DNA from: Warburgia ugandensis
Lineage: Eukaryota; Streptophyta; Magnoliopsida; Canellales; Canellaceae
DNA length: 64,000 nt
Assembly: GCA_035236585.1 (NCBI GenBank)
Contig: CP141126.1
Coordinates: forward strand, 7,639,001-7,703,000
Reading direction: 5' to 3'
The notes under the pieces were generated by a model that searched no databases, had not been told where the DNA came from, and saw only the letters and a program-made list of their open reading frames with translations. Positions 49,434 through 62,097 of this stretch are shown piece after piece (within the stretch, counting starts at the first letter, position 1; every line of letters begins with the position of its first letter). A program made the translations under genes and the position numbers.

Positions 49434-49593
49434 CTAAAAAGGCAACGAGAAGGCCCAAAAGAACTTAGATAGAAGTGGTAAGAAAAGATTTAAAACTTTG
49501 GGACTAAATGAAGCCATGATACTTAATAGAGGATAATGGAGGTTCAAAATTCATGCAGTCGAATCCTAATTAAGATTTGATGATGATGATGAT
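49434..49593 (+). mobile_element. RTE-type LINE, 3' part, right fragment with (GAT)n tail
   Basis: It continues the LINE text after LTR C1: TRRPKRT then VRKDLKL, and ends in a run of TGATGATGATGATGAT, the tail typical of plant RTE LINEs. With the left fragment it makes one insertion of under 400 bp. Confidence 0.8.
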
Positions 49594-50090
49594 TCATATT
49601 CAAGCATGCTCCACTATCAGGTAATCTAGGTAACATGATCCCCGATCCATTTATGGATACTATAGTAGTCTTGAATGTGTACCCACAAGATCTAGTGATC
49701 TTAATCGTCAGAATCTTCTAATTAGTTGATCAGGCTAATTAGAAGGTCAAATTGACCATGATACATTTGAGCCACCAACTTCATAAGCTAATAGATGTGC
49801 ACATTTTTTTTACTTGAACAAATTAGCTACAAGAAAGACCCGCCATTCCAATTATAACAACTATTCTCTGGTCGGATGTGATATCCCGTGGATATATTAG
49901 ATATATATGTTTAGAAATTATTAACCATATGATATAATCATGAGAATTTGATATGTAGAGCTCTTGTGATGAGCATAAACTGACTATTGTTGCCTTCTCC
50001 AACTAGGTATGGCAAAGGGTCAGGGCAATTAGGAACCCGACCCTAATTCACCTGCAACAGTTGTGTTACGGGCATAAAATTTGTGTATTA

Positions 50091-50124
<34 letters not shown>

Positions 50125-51250
50125 ATCTTATCATTGAATTTATTCCAAACTTATTTGTTGCTTCTAGTTAGTTGTCTACATTTAAAAATTTGAATGATAA
50201 AAAGAATGTTGCGGTTTGATACTAAGCTAAAATTACATTATCCTTCACTTGGGTACTTCACATAAGGTGAAAGTTGTTCACAAGAAAAGATATAGCTACT
50301 TGATAATTAATGTCAATTAATTTTCCAAGTGCTAAATTTTTTTAGGAGTTTGAACTCAAACTGAATTAGTCCATACAAATTAGAGTTAGGAGAGTAATTT
50401 TATTTAACCAAATAGTTTTAGGGTCGAAAAACTATGACTTGGAGTTAATTAGGGCCAGTGTCAAGAGAAACACATTAGATTAAGCATTAGGGGTGGCTAA
50501 AATTTTGCTCGGCGGAACGCATTGTCAATTCTATTTCAACCGTCACTCGTGATTACGAGATGGGTTGTAATTTTGGTACATGGCTCATCCGTAGCATGCA
50601 TGTGATAATTAATTATCTAGCCACCGGAATTGACTCAGTTTTTACTTGCAACGATGTGTTATTTTCCCTATACTTTGGATCACGACACACGGTTGACAAG
50701 ACCAAGTTGTCAACTCACATCGATATTACAGAGAAGGTGACAAATGCATGCTACATTCAGTCGAAGAGGCCTTGAACATGTGAATGGCGTTAGAAGTAGT
50801 GCCCATGAAAGTTAAAGATGTGCCCAACACGGCAAGTGTTGGGGAATTCCTTCAAACCCAAAAACAGCTCATTTTGGAAGAACATTATTCTTGTGGAAAT
50901 AGTAAAAAGTTTATGTAGATGCATTGAATAAAAGCACTGCAAGGATTGGCTCTAGCCATGTGCACCCAAGCTTCTAAAACAATCCCTCTACTGAACTGTA
51001 TACGATTTCTCATTAAATGGATCATACAAAGAATCACAAACCTTGCTCCTCTTCATTTTCTTTCTGTAAGTTGAAGCTACAACGGCCCCACGTCCCTCTC
51101 TCCCCCTTGACTATCAGCATCCATTTCTCTTGGACACCCTATCCTCCAATCACATATTCAACTCTTGTAATTCTGTAGCCAGCTTGAGAATTAAAAGCCA
51201 TCTCTATTTCATCACCACATCATCTTCATCTTCTCCTTGTTGTGTTGGAT
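49594..51250. other. spacer and upstream region of the SAUR gene
   Basis: An AT microsatellite lies at 50095-50122. The last few hundred bases should include the SAUR promoter and leader; I see no clear TGTCTC auxin-response element. Confidence 0.45.
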
Positions 51251-51490
51251 ATGGCAAGAAGCGAAGAAAATGAAAGGAGGAGAGCTCCAAAGGGGCACTT
51301 CGTAGTGTATGTGGGAAGTGATCGGAGGCGGTTTGTCATTCCGACAGCATACTTGAAGCATCCGTTATTTCAGGCATTGCTGGAGAAAGCGGCGGAGGAG
51401 TTCGGATTTGATAATCAAAGTGGGATTGTTTTGCCGTGTGATGAATCGGCATTCCGAAGGCTAACTTCTTTCTTGGCCAGAGACTTGTAA
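51251..51490 (+). CDS. SAUR-family auxin-responsive small protein
   Basis: A single exon of 79 residues, as usual for SAURs. The core from about residue 12 carries the family signature: APKGHFVVYVG, then RRRFVIPTAYLKHPLFQALL, then EEFGFD and GIVLPCDESAF. The N-terminal extension is short and basic/acidic (ARSEENERRR), and the C-terminus ends soon after the core (FLARDL), so it is at the small end of the family. Known role: many SAURs inhibit PP2C.D phosphatases and so activate plasma-membrane proton pumps in cell expansion; this is not proven for this copy. The start is the ATG at 51251; two codons further up there is only GTG in frame. SAURs often come in clusters, but no second copy is in the window. 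Confidence 0.93.
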   Translation: MARSEENERRRAPKGHFVVYVGSDRRRFVIPTAYLKHPLFQALLEKAAEEFGFDNQSGIVLPCDESAFRRLTSFLARDL

Positions 51491-52226
51491 CTAATGGTTA
51501 GGTTCTTGTAACGCCATTTCTAATGTCAAGTAGCTTGTTCTTTATATCTCTACTTTTGTTTAACTGCATATGGGGCATGTCATGTAAGTTTTAAAGTGTT
51601 TTGATGGTGGCAACAACAGTTAGGACCCGTGAGGAACCCTTTCTCATTCTCCTGATTCTCTCTTTCTCATATTCTCGGTGGGGTCAAATTTGGGAAGCCA
51701 CTGTTGCTCCAAAAGTTCGCCCCACCAGCTCCAGTGGAACACGGAGTTAGGCCAATCACTTAAACCCTTCGACTGGACTCTAGAGAGCCGATTATGTAGC
51801 AAGACTGTTATGGATCTTTAAGTGGAAAGACTGGTTGGTGCTACCTTCAGGATGTAACGACTGGACTGTTCATCTGACGGAGTCTATGGCGGATTGGTTT
51901 TAGCCCAAACAATCATCTAATAGGCACTGGCAATTCTGTAAATGGACGACACCTAAATCATACAAAGTTATGTTCCACAGTACACACTAAAGGCCAAGTC
52001 CTGCAATCAGATGGAAAGAGATGATGAGTTAAGCAGGTAATTCAATGGACCTTATTCGGCTAAAACAATGGTCAATAACCAATACATACCACGGACCATC
52101 TAATTCATCTGCTCCGCTCTTTGATGGGCATAGCTAACATGATTAGATGATTTCAGCTCCATAACAAAACACATTCTTACTAGATGTTGAAATAGAAGCT
52201 AATCCAAGGACTGATCATTATTGACA
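51491..52226. other. SAUR 3' flank and spacer
   Basis: No clear DST-type instability element was found in the first 150 bp. Beyond that nothing is recognised. Confidence 0.4.
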
Positions 52227-52640
52227 CCAAAGCCTTCTTCTACAGTGACACAGAGTCTCTCATCTTGATGACCAGGGTTCGAAGAGGTGCAAGGGTGTGT
52301 GTCCAAAAGAAAAGAACTGACCATTTTAGGCAGTTCAAATCAACAAGACCGTCCACTAAATACACAGTGAACGCATTGTCTGTGTTTCTGGTCATTTGTG
52401 AACAAAAGACCACGTGTCTAGTTATTGGAAAAGTCGATTATATGAATATACCATCTTAAAATTCCTGTTTAGCAATTGCTCCTCGCTTTGTTGCTTTCCT
52501 ACTTGACTACTAAAGATTGTCACTTAGAATGACCCAAAAATGCTACTGGGTAGCACCAAAGCCTTCTGACATAGTGGAGCAAGAAGTCACTCTTCACTGA
52601 CCAGGATTCGAGACTGTTCATGGTATGTGCACGTCTACCA
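52227..52640 (+). repeat. two diverged copies of an ~85-bp unit
   Basis: Copies at about 52227-52310 and 52553-52640 share CACCAAAGCCTTCT, then TGACCAGGGTTCGA / TGACCAGGATTCGA. The second motif resembles a tRNA B box, so these may be heads of an unnamed SINE. About 240 bp of unrelated sequence lies between. Confidence 0.45.
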
Positions 52641-52689
52641 TTAAACTAGATATGATATCTTAAGTGAAAGAGTTACCTTCCCGCAATGC

Positions 52690-52805
52690 CAATAATTTTT
52701 CTTAGTTGGCAAGTTGGGTTTTTATAAATAACCCATGACCCATGAGCGCTCGAACCCGTGACCTAAGCACAGGAGAGGTCATTCAGCCCTATGTCGTATT
52801 GATTA
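52690..52805 (-). mobile_element. possible SINE of another family
   Basis: On the minus strand GGTCACGGGTTCGAGCGCTC contains a good B box, followed by GGGTTATTTATAAAAACCC. The A-box side is weak. A tRNA gene is ruled out by the absence of a cloverleaf. Confidence 0.35.
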
Positions 52806-52886
52806 GCCCAAAAAGACTAGAAAAATAAAGATAGTCCCATACTTTTCTGTGGAATGACAAAATCAACTTATATGAACAAGAAAAGC

Positions 52887-53039
52887 ACAAAACTTTCACA
52901 TATGCAGGGTCCGGAGAAGGGACAGACGATAGAAGTTCGTATCCTTACCTTGCATTTTGCAAGAGGCTGTTTTCATACTTTGAACCCATGACCTTAAAGT
53001 CACACGACGACAACTCTACCAATGCTAAGGCTCCCCTTG
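52887..53039 (-). mobile_element. Au-SINE-like copy 7
   Basis: On the minus strand GGGGAGCCTTAGC at the head, GTTGTCGTCGTGTG, then the B-box region and GCAAAATGCAAGGTAAGG body. The 3' end is decayed. Confidence 0.85.
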
Positions 53040-54302
53040 CAACTACCACGAACAAGGAATAAGGAAGGTGTGTATGCCATTTCCGTTTCGCATGATCAAT
53101 GGCTTACAATGAAATGGACAATTTTCAGTAGTTGACGAGGAAAAATGAGCAAAAACATGCATTACTCCAACAGAATGTTATAAATTCCACACTACACTCA
53201 GAGTTGATGTGTCCTGTACACCCTAGACAGTGCTTGGACTACTGCACATGCTTCTGCCATGCCATAAGTTGCAAGAAGTCAAAGGACCTTAAGAGAGCTT
53301 CCATTAATTCGGACCATAGGATCACATGGACAATGCGTACTATTTTTGCTCGTGTCGTGTTAATGTTCAAAAGGGCACGTGGGTTTTCGCCACCTAATCC
53401 CAATCATGCATGGAAATTCAGAGTTGATCACATGGGCCATAGCTTGGTCGAGGGAATCAGATGATTCATTGGGTCTATCAACAGATGATCTGGCAAGGGG
53501 CTCTGTGGTTGTCTAGGACCTCGGGGTCGTCCTTCATTATCCAACTTTTATCATAAAAAAGAGAACAAATAAAAAGCCCGAATTAACAAGTATCTAGACC
53601 TAGTCACTCACGTCCTAGACAGCTATAGAGAACACGGCAGTCGTGTACAAATCCTTTGTGGAGAACATGGCACTCTGTAGGACTAGAATGGGATGCGCGG
53701 TAATCAGTCACCCTTTAAGGTTTGCCGCGGAGGTCTGGGTTCGGGATCAAGCCTGGCTGGGAAGCGGAAGGGATAAGGAACACCATAAAGTTTCTCATCA
53801 TAAAGATGTCGGGTGCATTGGATTATGAGGTATGTCTGGGCCTCTGGTGTCGGCTAGGACTTGATGGGACCTCTATATATTATTTATGGAACGGGATAGA
53901 AAATTATGGGCAACAATGCACATGCAATTGAGCACAAGATGGCCAGGCGCATAGGATTCCGATGAGTTGCAAGCTTTATATGGTCCAACCTAGGTAATCT
54001 TAAACATGGTTCGTCGACATTGATGATCACATGCACCCCTTGCTTGGTCCAACTAACTATTCTCTCTCTGGCGTATCATGTTCAGTGAATAGAGACTGAG
54101 ATTATTGGCTTTATTTTAGATATTCTCTAATTTTTACGGCATTGTAATACATTTTATTTTTTATAGGACTCCTCATCTTTAACTCCGCTGTTGTCGGTCT
54201 CAAGCCCAAATAAACGAGGAAGATTTTATGTTAGGGCTCACTTAGCAAATTAAACTCATAGCAATCCCATGTATGAATCGATTTATGACATTCCTTTAAG
54301 CT
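53040..54302. other. spacer, nothing recognised
   Basis: Open frames of 60-110 codons occur but carry no recognisable domain. Confidence 0.4.
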
Positions 54303-54505
54303 AGAGCACTCCTCGTAAGTGATGTATTGCATCAGATCTCGGATGCAATGGAAAATAGACAATAGCTGTTAGGGCATTCTCCCGAAAGTAACATACTGCA
54401 TCGAATCTTAGGTCTAATAGAAAATAGGTAAGGACTGCTAGAGCGTTCCTTTAGACGTGATACACTACATTAGAACCCAAGTACAGTTGAAAGTAAGCAT
54501 GTGTT
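54303..54505 (+). repeat. 70-bp tandem repeat, three diverged units
   Basis: Units begin at about 54303, 54371 and 54440, each with TAGAGC/TAGGGC, then CTCC or TTCC, a TGCATCRRATC-like core, and AAAATAG or AAAGTAAG near the end. A lone unit of the same repeat is at 15782-15862. Confidence 0.72.
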
Positions 54506-54582
54506 CCCGTGTTGTTTGGGAAGTGTGCGGGTAAATAGACCAGGTTAAGGATTGGTACCAACACATGAAATATAGGTATGTT

Positions 54583-56098
54583 GATATGTGAGAGTCTGGA
54601 GTTAGTAGATACTATAAAATACAATAGAGTTAATATTGCTTGTATCCAAGAAACTAAGTAGAAAAGGGTTCAAACTAAAGAAATCGATGAGTATAAGCTT
54701 TTATACATAAACAAGGATAGTGATAGAAATGATATAGGGATAATTGTAGGTAAATAATTAAAGGATAAAGTTGTAAATATTAAAAGAACTAATGATAGAA
54801 TTATACTAATAAACTTGTTATACGAGAAAAGATCATAAATGTTATAAGTGCATGCACACCATAAGTAGTGTTAGAAGATAGAATGAAAAGAAAATTTTAA
54901 AAAAATATGGAGGGAATCATGTAAGAAATTTCCAACACATAGGGGATATTTATAGGAGCAAACTTTTATAGTTAAGTGGGAAAATAAAAGGAATGATATG
55001 ATAGGGTATATTGAGGATATTATATTAGAGAAAGAAATGAGATGTGAGAAGCTATACTTAATTTTGCTTTAGTATATCATCTAGCTATAGCAAACACATA
55101 CTTTAAGAAGAGGGACAAACACTTACTAATATTTAAAAGTGGACTATATAAAAGCCAATTAGACTTTTTTCTTTTCTTTTTTGCTTAGTCCCAAATGATC
55201 AATATGTAAGGATTGTAAGGTGATGTCCTGTGAGAGTCTAGCCTCACAACATGCATAGTTATCAATATTTATATCAAAATATAGAAGAAAGGAAATGAAC
55301 TTAATAGTTTATAAAAACTAAGCAAAGCAACTTAAAAGAAGAGAATATATCATAATTTACAAATAAGTTGATGGGAGAAGGAAATTGAAACAATGAAATA
55401 AAACTAAATATCATGTAGACTAAATATGACTTAGTCCATTAAGAAAGTAACAAAAAATGTTCTAAAAGTAAAAGGCAACAAACAAAGGAATCTTGATAGT
55501 ATAGAGAAAAAGTGTAAAAAGTTATTAAAGAGAAATGAGTGTGTTTTAAAGATTGACAAAAGACTAAAAATAATGAAAATTTTGAGCAATGATATTGCTA
55601 AGAGAATTTGCTTACGATGATCTCTATAATAAATTAGGATTAAGAAAATGTGAGAAAGACATGTTTAAACTAGCAAACATAAGAGAAAAGAAGAGTAAGG
55701 ACTTTAACCATGTTAAGTATGTTAGACGTGATGATCAAAGGGCATTAGTCGAATATGATAAGATCAAATAATGGTGGGAAAGTCACTTTAAAAAATTAAT
55801 AAATGACAATTACCTTGCAAATATAGGGATTGAAAGTACCATAAACTCAAATAACATTGGACATTACAAACATGACCGTTAGTTTAGAGTACCTAAAGTA
55901 AAGGAGGCCTTGAAAAAGATGAAATCAGGAAAGGCACTAGGGCCTGATGGTATACTCATGGAGGTTTGAAAGTGTATGGAAGATACACAAGTAGTTTGGT
56001 TGACAAAGTTGTTTAAAAAGATTATAAATTCGAAGAAAATGCCAAATAAATTGAGTAAGAGCTATATTGTACTAATTTGTAAGAATAAAGGAAACTAT
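54583..56098 (+). mobile_element. RTE-type LINE, 5' and central part, degenerate
   Basis: Translation in shifting frames gives an endonuclease start (NIACIQETK near 54640, then IGIIVGK and INLLY) and, after a poor middle, the linker LANIREKKSKDF near 55670 and the beginning of the RT domain with KMKSGKALGPDGI near 55920. Many stops and frameshifts. The sequence is cut off at 56098 in the middle of the RT by the start of LTR B2; the rest lies outside the window or is lost. Confidence 0.85.
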
Positions 56099-56423
56099 AA
56101 TATCCCTAATTTTTAAATTTCAATTTGAGTAAATTTAAAAAAATGTTAAATGGAGATGAAAAGAAATAATTGAAATTTTCTATTTTTAGAGTTTTATAAG
56201 TAGAAAACTTGATAAATATCATATCACACAGTAAGACCTCTATAATTGGATTGTACTCGAAAAGACGATTCTAATAATACTAATTTTGGTGAAATTGGAG
56301 TTCGCATGGAAAAAATATGGTAATTCAAACATAGAGTACAATCTTAAAAAAAATTATCATAAGGGTGGTGTTGTTTTGATAACGACACCCCCTTCTTTTC
56401 TTAGGTGACAGTTGACAACTGTC

Positions 56424-56426
<3 letters not shown>

Positions 56427-56466
<40 letters not shown>
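56427..56466. repeat. (AG)n microsatellite, 20 units
   Basis: Inside LTR B2, at the place matching the TC run of LTR B1. Confidence 0.97.
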
Positions 56467-56469
<3 letters not shown>

Positions 56470-57868
56470 TCAGTCCCGACAACAACGTGCGACGCCAGTG
56501 GTTATGTGAAACACTAGTGAGAGGGAAAAACAAAGTGAGTTTTCGGGCTGCCGGATTGTAGGGAGTTGTTAGGAAAAATGATACCTCAGATAAGTGATAT
56601 GAGCCAATCACTCTCCTCTTCATGATCAAAAGATTAAAATCCCTCAATAATCATGGCGATCGGGGAAGTAACGAGAGAGAACTGTGACGTAGAAGGTGAC
56701 GCCAGTGGAAAAATTCCAACGACTGTCAACTATTTTTCATGTTGTTTCCTACCAAATGACATTAGATTGCACCTAATTTCAGAGGAGTGAAGGTAAGACC
56801 CTGATATACAATCTCTTTTGAGAAATTTGTGATCCGATGAGAAATGGGCCACCAGCGAGCGATCGAGTGGTCACCTTCTCCGTTAACGGTCGACCAATGC
56901 CAATGACTTAGTGAAATACAATGAAAAACATGTTATAGGCATATTTTGGCATGATCTACACCATGGAAAGGTTAGATATTTGATTAGAGATAATCTAGCC
57001 ATCCAATTTAGATGCGAGTGAGATCGAGAATCATTGAAGTGAGATTTCAAGATCTAAGCCATCCATTGCAACCCTTGTGACGCGTAGATCAAGATCCATT
57101 TGAAATATACTAAATCTAAGATATTTGTGAGATGATCTAATCAATATTGATTAACCATTGAGATCGATTGATAATTTAGGTTTAAAATTGGATCAAATTT
57201 AATGATTCAAACTGTTTAAATGGATTATTAGGATTATGTAAGTAGAATTGTTGATTTATTCCTAGATCTGGAATGATCAGGTGGATAATGATCGTCAAGA
57301 TTGTTGTGGATAGTACAGATCAGGCATATTTGAGGATATCAATTGACGATCTAGTAACACAGACATCTAGATATCTGTCGCATGGACTTACATAAGTTAG
57401 GATTATCATCCTAACCAATTGATTTTATTGATTTAGCTTTAATTAGATAAGCTTGTGCATGAATTGCATATAAGAATGCTCAATTTGTTGATTTCGCGAT
57501 AAATTTCCTAAAATTAATATGATATGAGCATGATAGCTTTAGAATATATGATGATATCATTATGAAAGGAACCTGATAGTTATTGGTAGGCTCAGATTAG
57601 CATAATTTGGATTATTAGTCGACTGAGGTGGACCCCACCTTAAGATCCCATGACTAGGAGCCATTAGATTGTAATGAAACACTATATATTGAGATATAAA
57701 AATATAATGTTGTTTTATAATTAAGAATTTAACTTAGATAATTTGGATTTTAACTGTGGCCTAGATGTGATGTTTATCCAAGTAATGGAATTGAGGGAGA
57801 CTGATTCAATGTAGAGTCTAACTAATTTGAGAGGTACAGACGAGTAATTCTTTGTCTAAGGTAGGTGA

Positions 57869-60800
57869 TGTGAAAACCCCAATTTTTTTTGAAATTAATT
57901 GGAATTTTCACAAAAATTGAGGTGAAATATTATATTTAATATAATATTAATTTTTTAAAAAAAGAATCAGGTCTTGAAACATAAATATTTGCAATCATTC
58001 AAGGAAAACTAATCAGAATAACTATAAGCATGCTAAAATTTGAGCTCGGGTGAAAAATCCCTATTTTTCATAATTTTTGTGAATTTACATTTACCCAAAA
58101 GGGTAAAATGGTCATTTCACTCTTGTGTGGGGTCTACAAAACTTGGGTGAAATGGTGGACAACCAGCTTAGGAAATATCAATAATAAAAAACAAACATGA
58201 TGAGGAATATGCTTTTAATTTTATAAGAAAAGTGAAAATCATTTAAAATTAAAATAATGCAAAAATAGCCCTATAAATACCTCTCCCACTATTGCACGAA
58301 ATTGCACAAACTCCCTAGGCTCTCCGTCTCTCCCTCTCTTTTTCCTTTTCTTTTTTCTCTCTGTTCCCTTTACAGCCATAGAGCTCATTTACGGATGCAC
58401 CCAAGGGGAATATTCCCCCCAGAACTGTCATGCACATCCACAAACGTGTCGTCCCCGATAGAACCAGGGTTTCACCCTAGATACTATGTTGCAATTAGAC
58501 ATCAACTTCCAGCCATTGAATCATGATCTTGACCATTCATCTTGTTCAGAATTTTACAAGCTTCAAAAGCCCTATGATTTCACATTGATCAGAAGAGTTT
58601 TCACAAGTGAAATCACCGAAAAACAGTAAGTCCAGCGACTTATATTTTTTCGGCGTGAATCTCTCTTTTTGGCCATATTTTTTCCTTCTGGACACTTCAA
58701 GTAGGTTCCTCGTCCTCCCGTCTAACTATTCTAGCAGTTTTCTAGGCTTAAGGATCATCATAATGGATTTTTCGGTAAGCTTTTTTGGTGAATCCAGTAC
58801 CAGTGAACTAGGTGGAAAACATGTACAAAACATAAAATTTTGGGAATTCTAAACCATTGGATGGATTTAGAGGGTCCCAAAACCCTAAGGGATGAAATAT
58901 GGGATGTTGGATCGTTCAGATCTAGGAAAAACTAATCTAACGGTCTAGATCGGACTGTCTCAGCTATCCCAGGTCACCCTCCAAGTACCACCAACTATCA
59001 CAGGTGGAACACTATACGGCAGGCTACTGATCGGTCCGTCGATCTGTGGACCCATATTGAATTCGGGCCCTTGTTTTGATCTAAAACCTTAAAAATACAA
59101 TTCAAAGCTCATTTTAACTCCAAATCAAGATAGAAAAGAAGCTATGGATTTCTGGTAAAGAGTAGAATCTAATGAAAATGTAATATTTATATTTTGTTCA
59201 TTGTAAAATTCTATAAATTACAAAAAGATGTACTATTTTCCAAGATAAGTCAAATTCGACATTATTAGACCTTGGATTTTTGTTCCATCAGTGATTTAGT
59301 CATGAGGAAACATGAAATCAAGAGTTAGATATAACTAATCTGAGATTAATTAAGGAATTTAACCTTAATGGAAGAGAAATCTTAAAAATGATCATGGATC
59401 TACTTGATCTGAGTAATCAAGCATGATCAAACCATTAAAATCAGTTTTAATGATGATCTAAAGTTAAGATCATATGGATTGAATGGCCTGATGTGGCTAA
59501 TTTGGGATATATTGAAATCTATGCCATTGATTTGGATAAATTGACTTAAGATCTTGATCGGTTAGATTACGAAAGATCAGATCATATGATGAAATGCATC
59601 AATGATCTAGTGATAATATAACATTAAGAAAATGTGATAGATCTGAAGAAAAATGAAAGATCAAGATCAAAACCCTTAATGGGATGAAAAATGAATAATA
59701 TGATCAATGAATCAAAATGAATAAATATGATGTATTCAAATGAGCATGTGAATTATTATTGTAAATGTTCTTTTATTTGCTTATTAAATGTAATTGTTAG
59801 ATTTATTTATTTATGCTTTAAATTGTTCATGATATGTAAATTACATGAAAAATGTAATTAAATGAAGATAGATGTTGATGAACATCTACAATGAATATGA
59901 ACATTGACTTAATGATAGTAAGTAATATAGTTAGTAGGACAATATAAGGAATATCATTTCCTTGGTGCAAATTAGGAGAATAATAAACCACATGAATGAC
60001 ATTTAAATGTTTATGGAAATAATTAAAATCAAATCGCAAGAGTACTTAGGGTTTAATGCTCATAGGAACCTTATGAAGGTTGAGTTAAGGTTACCCTTGT
60101 AAATGCTGAACATGGTGGTTAAGGAGGTTCTCTAAGAGAGCCTTACTCTTCCCCCACCTTCTGACGAGATTTATGATGTCTAAATGCCTCCTTACATGAG
60201 GATTGAATTAACCACTCTGTGTGCAGTTTTTAACGGTAAGCCTTAGTCAATTCTAAAATAAGGAGCTGTCTAAAATTAGGAGTGCATAAATTATCTTCAA
60301 GCAGTAAGACATTAACTGGTTGAATAATAATAAAATCGTAAAAGGATAGTAAACTATCTAACTCTAATAAAAATGGTAATTAAGATAATCAAAGATAAAA
60401 TAAGATCCATAAGGAGATCTTGAATGATCAAGAATAATAAGAATTATAATATTGTATGTATGTTTTGAAATAGTATAAATATTAGATTCAAATGTAGATC
60501 AATAGATTAGATCTTTGATCAATATGATCTAAGAAACAAGATCCAAATCATCCTATGTAAGGATAATCAAAAGAATAAATAGGAAGTATAAATGAGTTGA
60601 GGAATGACTATATACATGTGATTTGACTGATACATGAAGAATATGATGATTAAAATCAATGGATGATGGATTTTTGAAAGTAAAGGTAGGTGGACCTTAA
60701 TGATATATTCAATATATGATATACATGTATTTTACACATGATCTTGTCCTAATAAATGAGTTTTGATTATAATTTCCTTGGGATTGTAATAAATCAACAA

Positions 60801-62097
60801 ATATGTGAAAATGAATACAAAGAGATTGATTAAGTAATTATGAAATTACTTAAAATAATAAATGATCTTGAAATGAATACAAAGGGATTGATTAAGTAAT
60901 TATGAAATTACTTAATGGGTAAAATGGGAAGATTTGAACTATATAAGTTGGACCCCCAAATCTTAAGGAAATAAGTTATAAGCATGTCCTATTATAACCA
61001 AACATAAAGTCTGTAAGTATGAAATATTATTTTTCATACAAGTACGAAGGCTTGTGGTTTTGTTTTAAGACAAGCTTAGGCTTGGGGATGCCAATGTTAG
61101 GAGAGTTATGAGGCTTTGCCCACCGACTCTTTGAAACTGATTATAATGATGGTACCATGTCCAAAGAGAGGCAAAACGTCAGGTGGGAAAATCATGGGAA
61201 GGCCACCACTGTGACAACCATGGTTCCCTCATGCGAACATGGATTTTGTATTTTCTACCATGGTATAAGTGGAGTATTATACAATTATCCGGGTGTACTA
61301 TACGAATTGAGACTACGAGCATGGTAGTCCTTTGATATTTTGCATTATGAGATGCCTATGTTATGACATTATGAGATGCCTTATTTTATTGCATAATGAG
61401 ATGCCCAGTAAAAGTTATTATTGATGTTGTACTGAAGGATGATTCTCAATACGATATGGAAATGAGATATTATCGATGATATTAACTATATTCACGATTT
61501 TCAGCGGTTTTATTTATATGTAATATATACATATAATTCATATTTTGAGTGAAGGATAAAATGATTATCCAATTCTATAATTGATTTATATTATGGATAT
61601 AATTAACTTTTGATTTTGAGATATATTGAATTTATTTCTTAAATCTCCTACCAAGCATAGCTTGTGAGATATTGTAAATGTTTGAATGTTTACAATATCT
61701 CAAATATAGTTAAGGAAGGTCGAAAGCTCAAGACTTGTTGATAATCGTTACCGAATTACGACTCAAGGTATTTACTCTGAGGAAGATTGTATTGATGTTT
61801 TTATAATTTGGATTGTAATATTTGGACAAGGTATGTACTGACTACCAGGCCTGTATATGTGAATCACTAGATTGATCATGATTTTAATAAAAGTATTTCT
61901 ATTGATATTCAATAGAAATTTTATTTTATACAAAAATCTATGTATGATAAGTAATTTGAAGTGACACTTAGGTTTTTGACAAATCAATTTCAAAGAAAAT
62001 ATGTTTTCGCTGTTTATATTTTAAAAGAGTTTCAAAATTGGGGCCCTACCTTTGAAAATATTTATGAAAATGTGTTTTAAAAACCCGGGTCGTCACA
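57869..62097 (+). repeat. solo LTR, family C (copy C2), nested in LTR B2
   Basis: It starts TGTGAAAACC and ends CGTCACA. It is flanked by GGTGA on both sides (57864-57868 and 62098-62102), a perfect 5-bp target-site duplication. At 4,229 bp it is a very long LTR. Stem-loop at 61667-61700 (arms AGATATTGTAAA and TTTACAATATCT). No coding content; the longest frames have no motif. Confidence 0.92.

Noticed and set aside
51242-51250. SAUR start three codons further upstream
   Set aside because: The codon is GTG; the ATG at 51251 fits the family N-terminus.
53643-53931. Frames of 60-70 codons and a GGTTCGGGATC motif like a tRNA B box
   Set aside because: No A box at the right distance, no cloverleaf and no domain in the frames.
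54303-54505. CRISPR-like array
   Set aside because: Only three diverged units with no spacers of constant size, in plant nuclear DNA.
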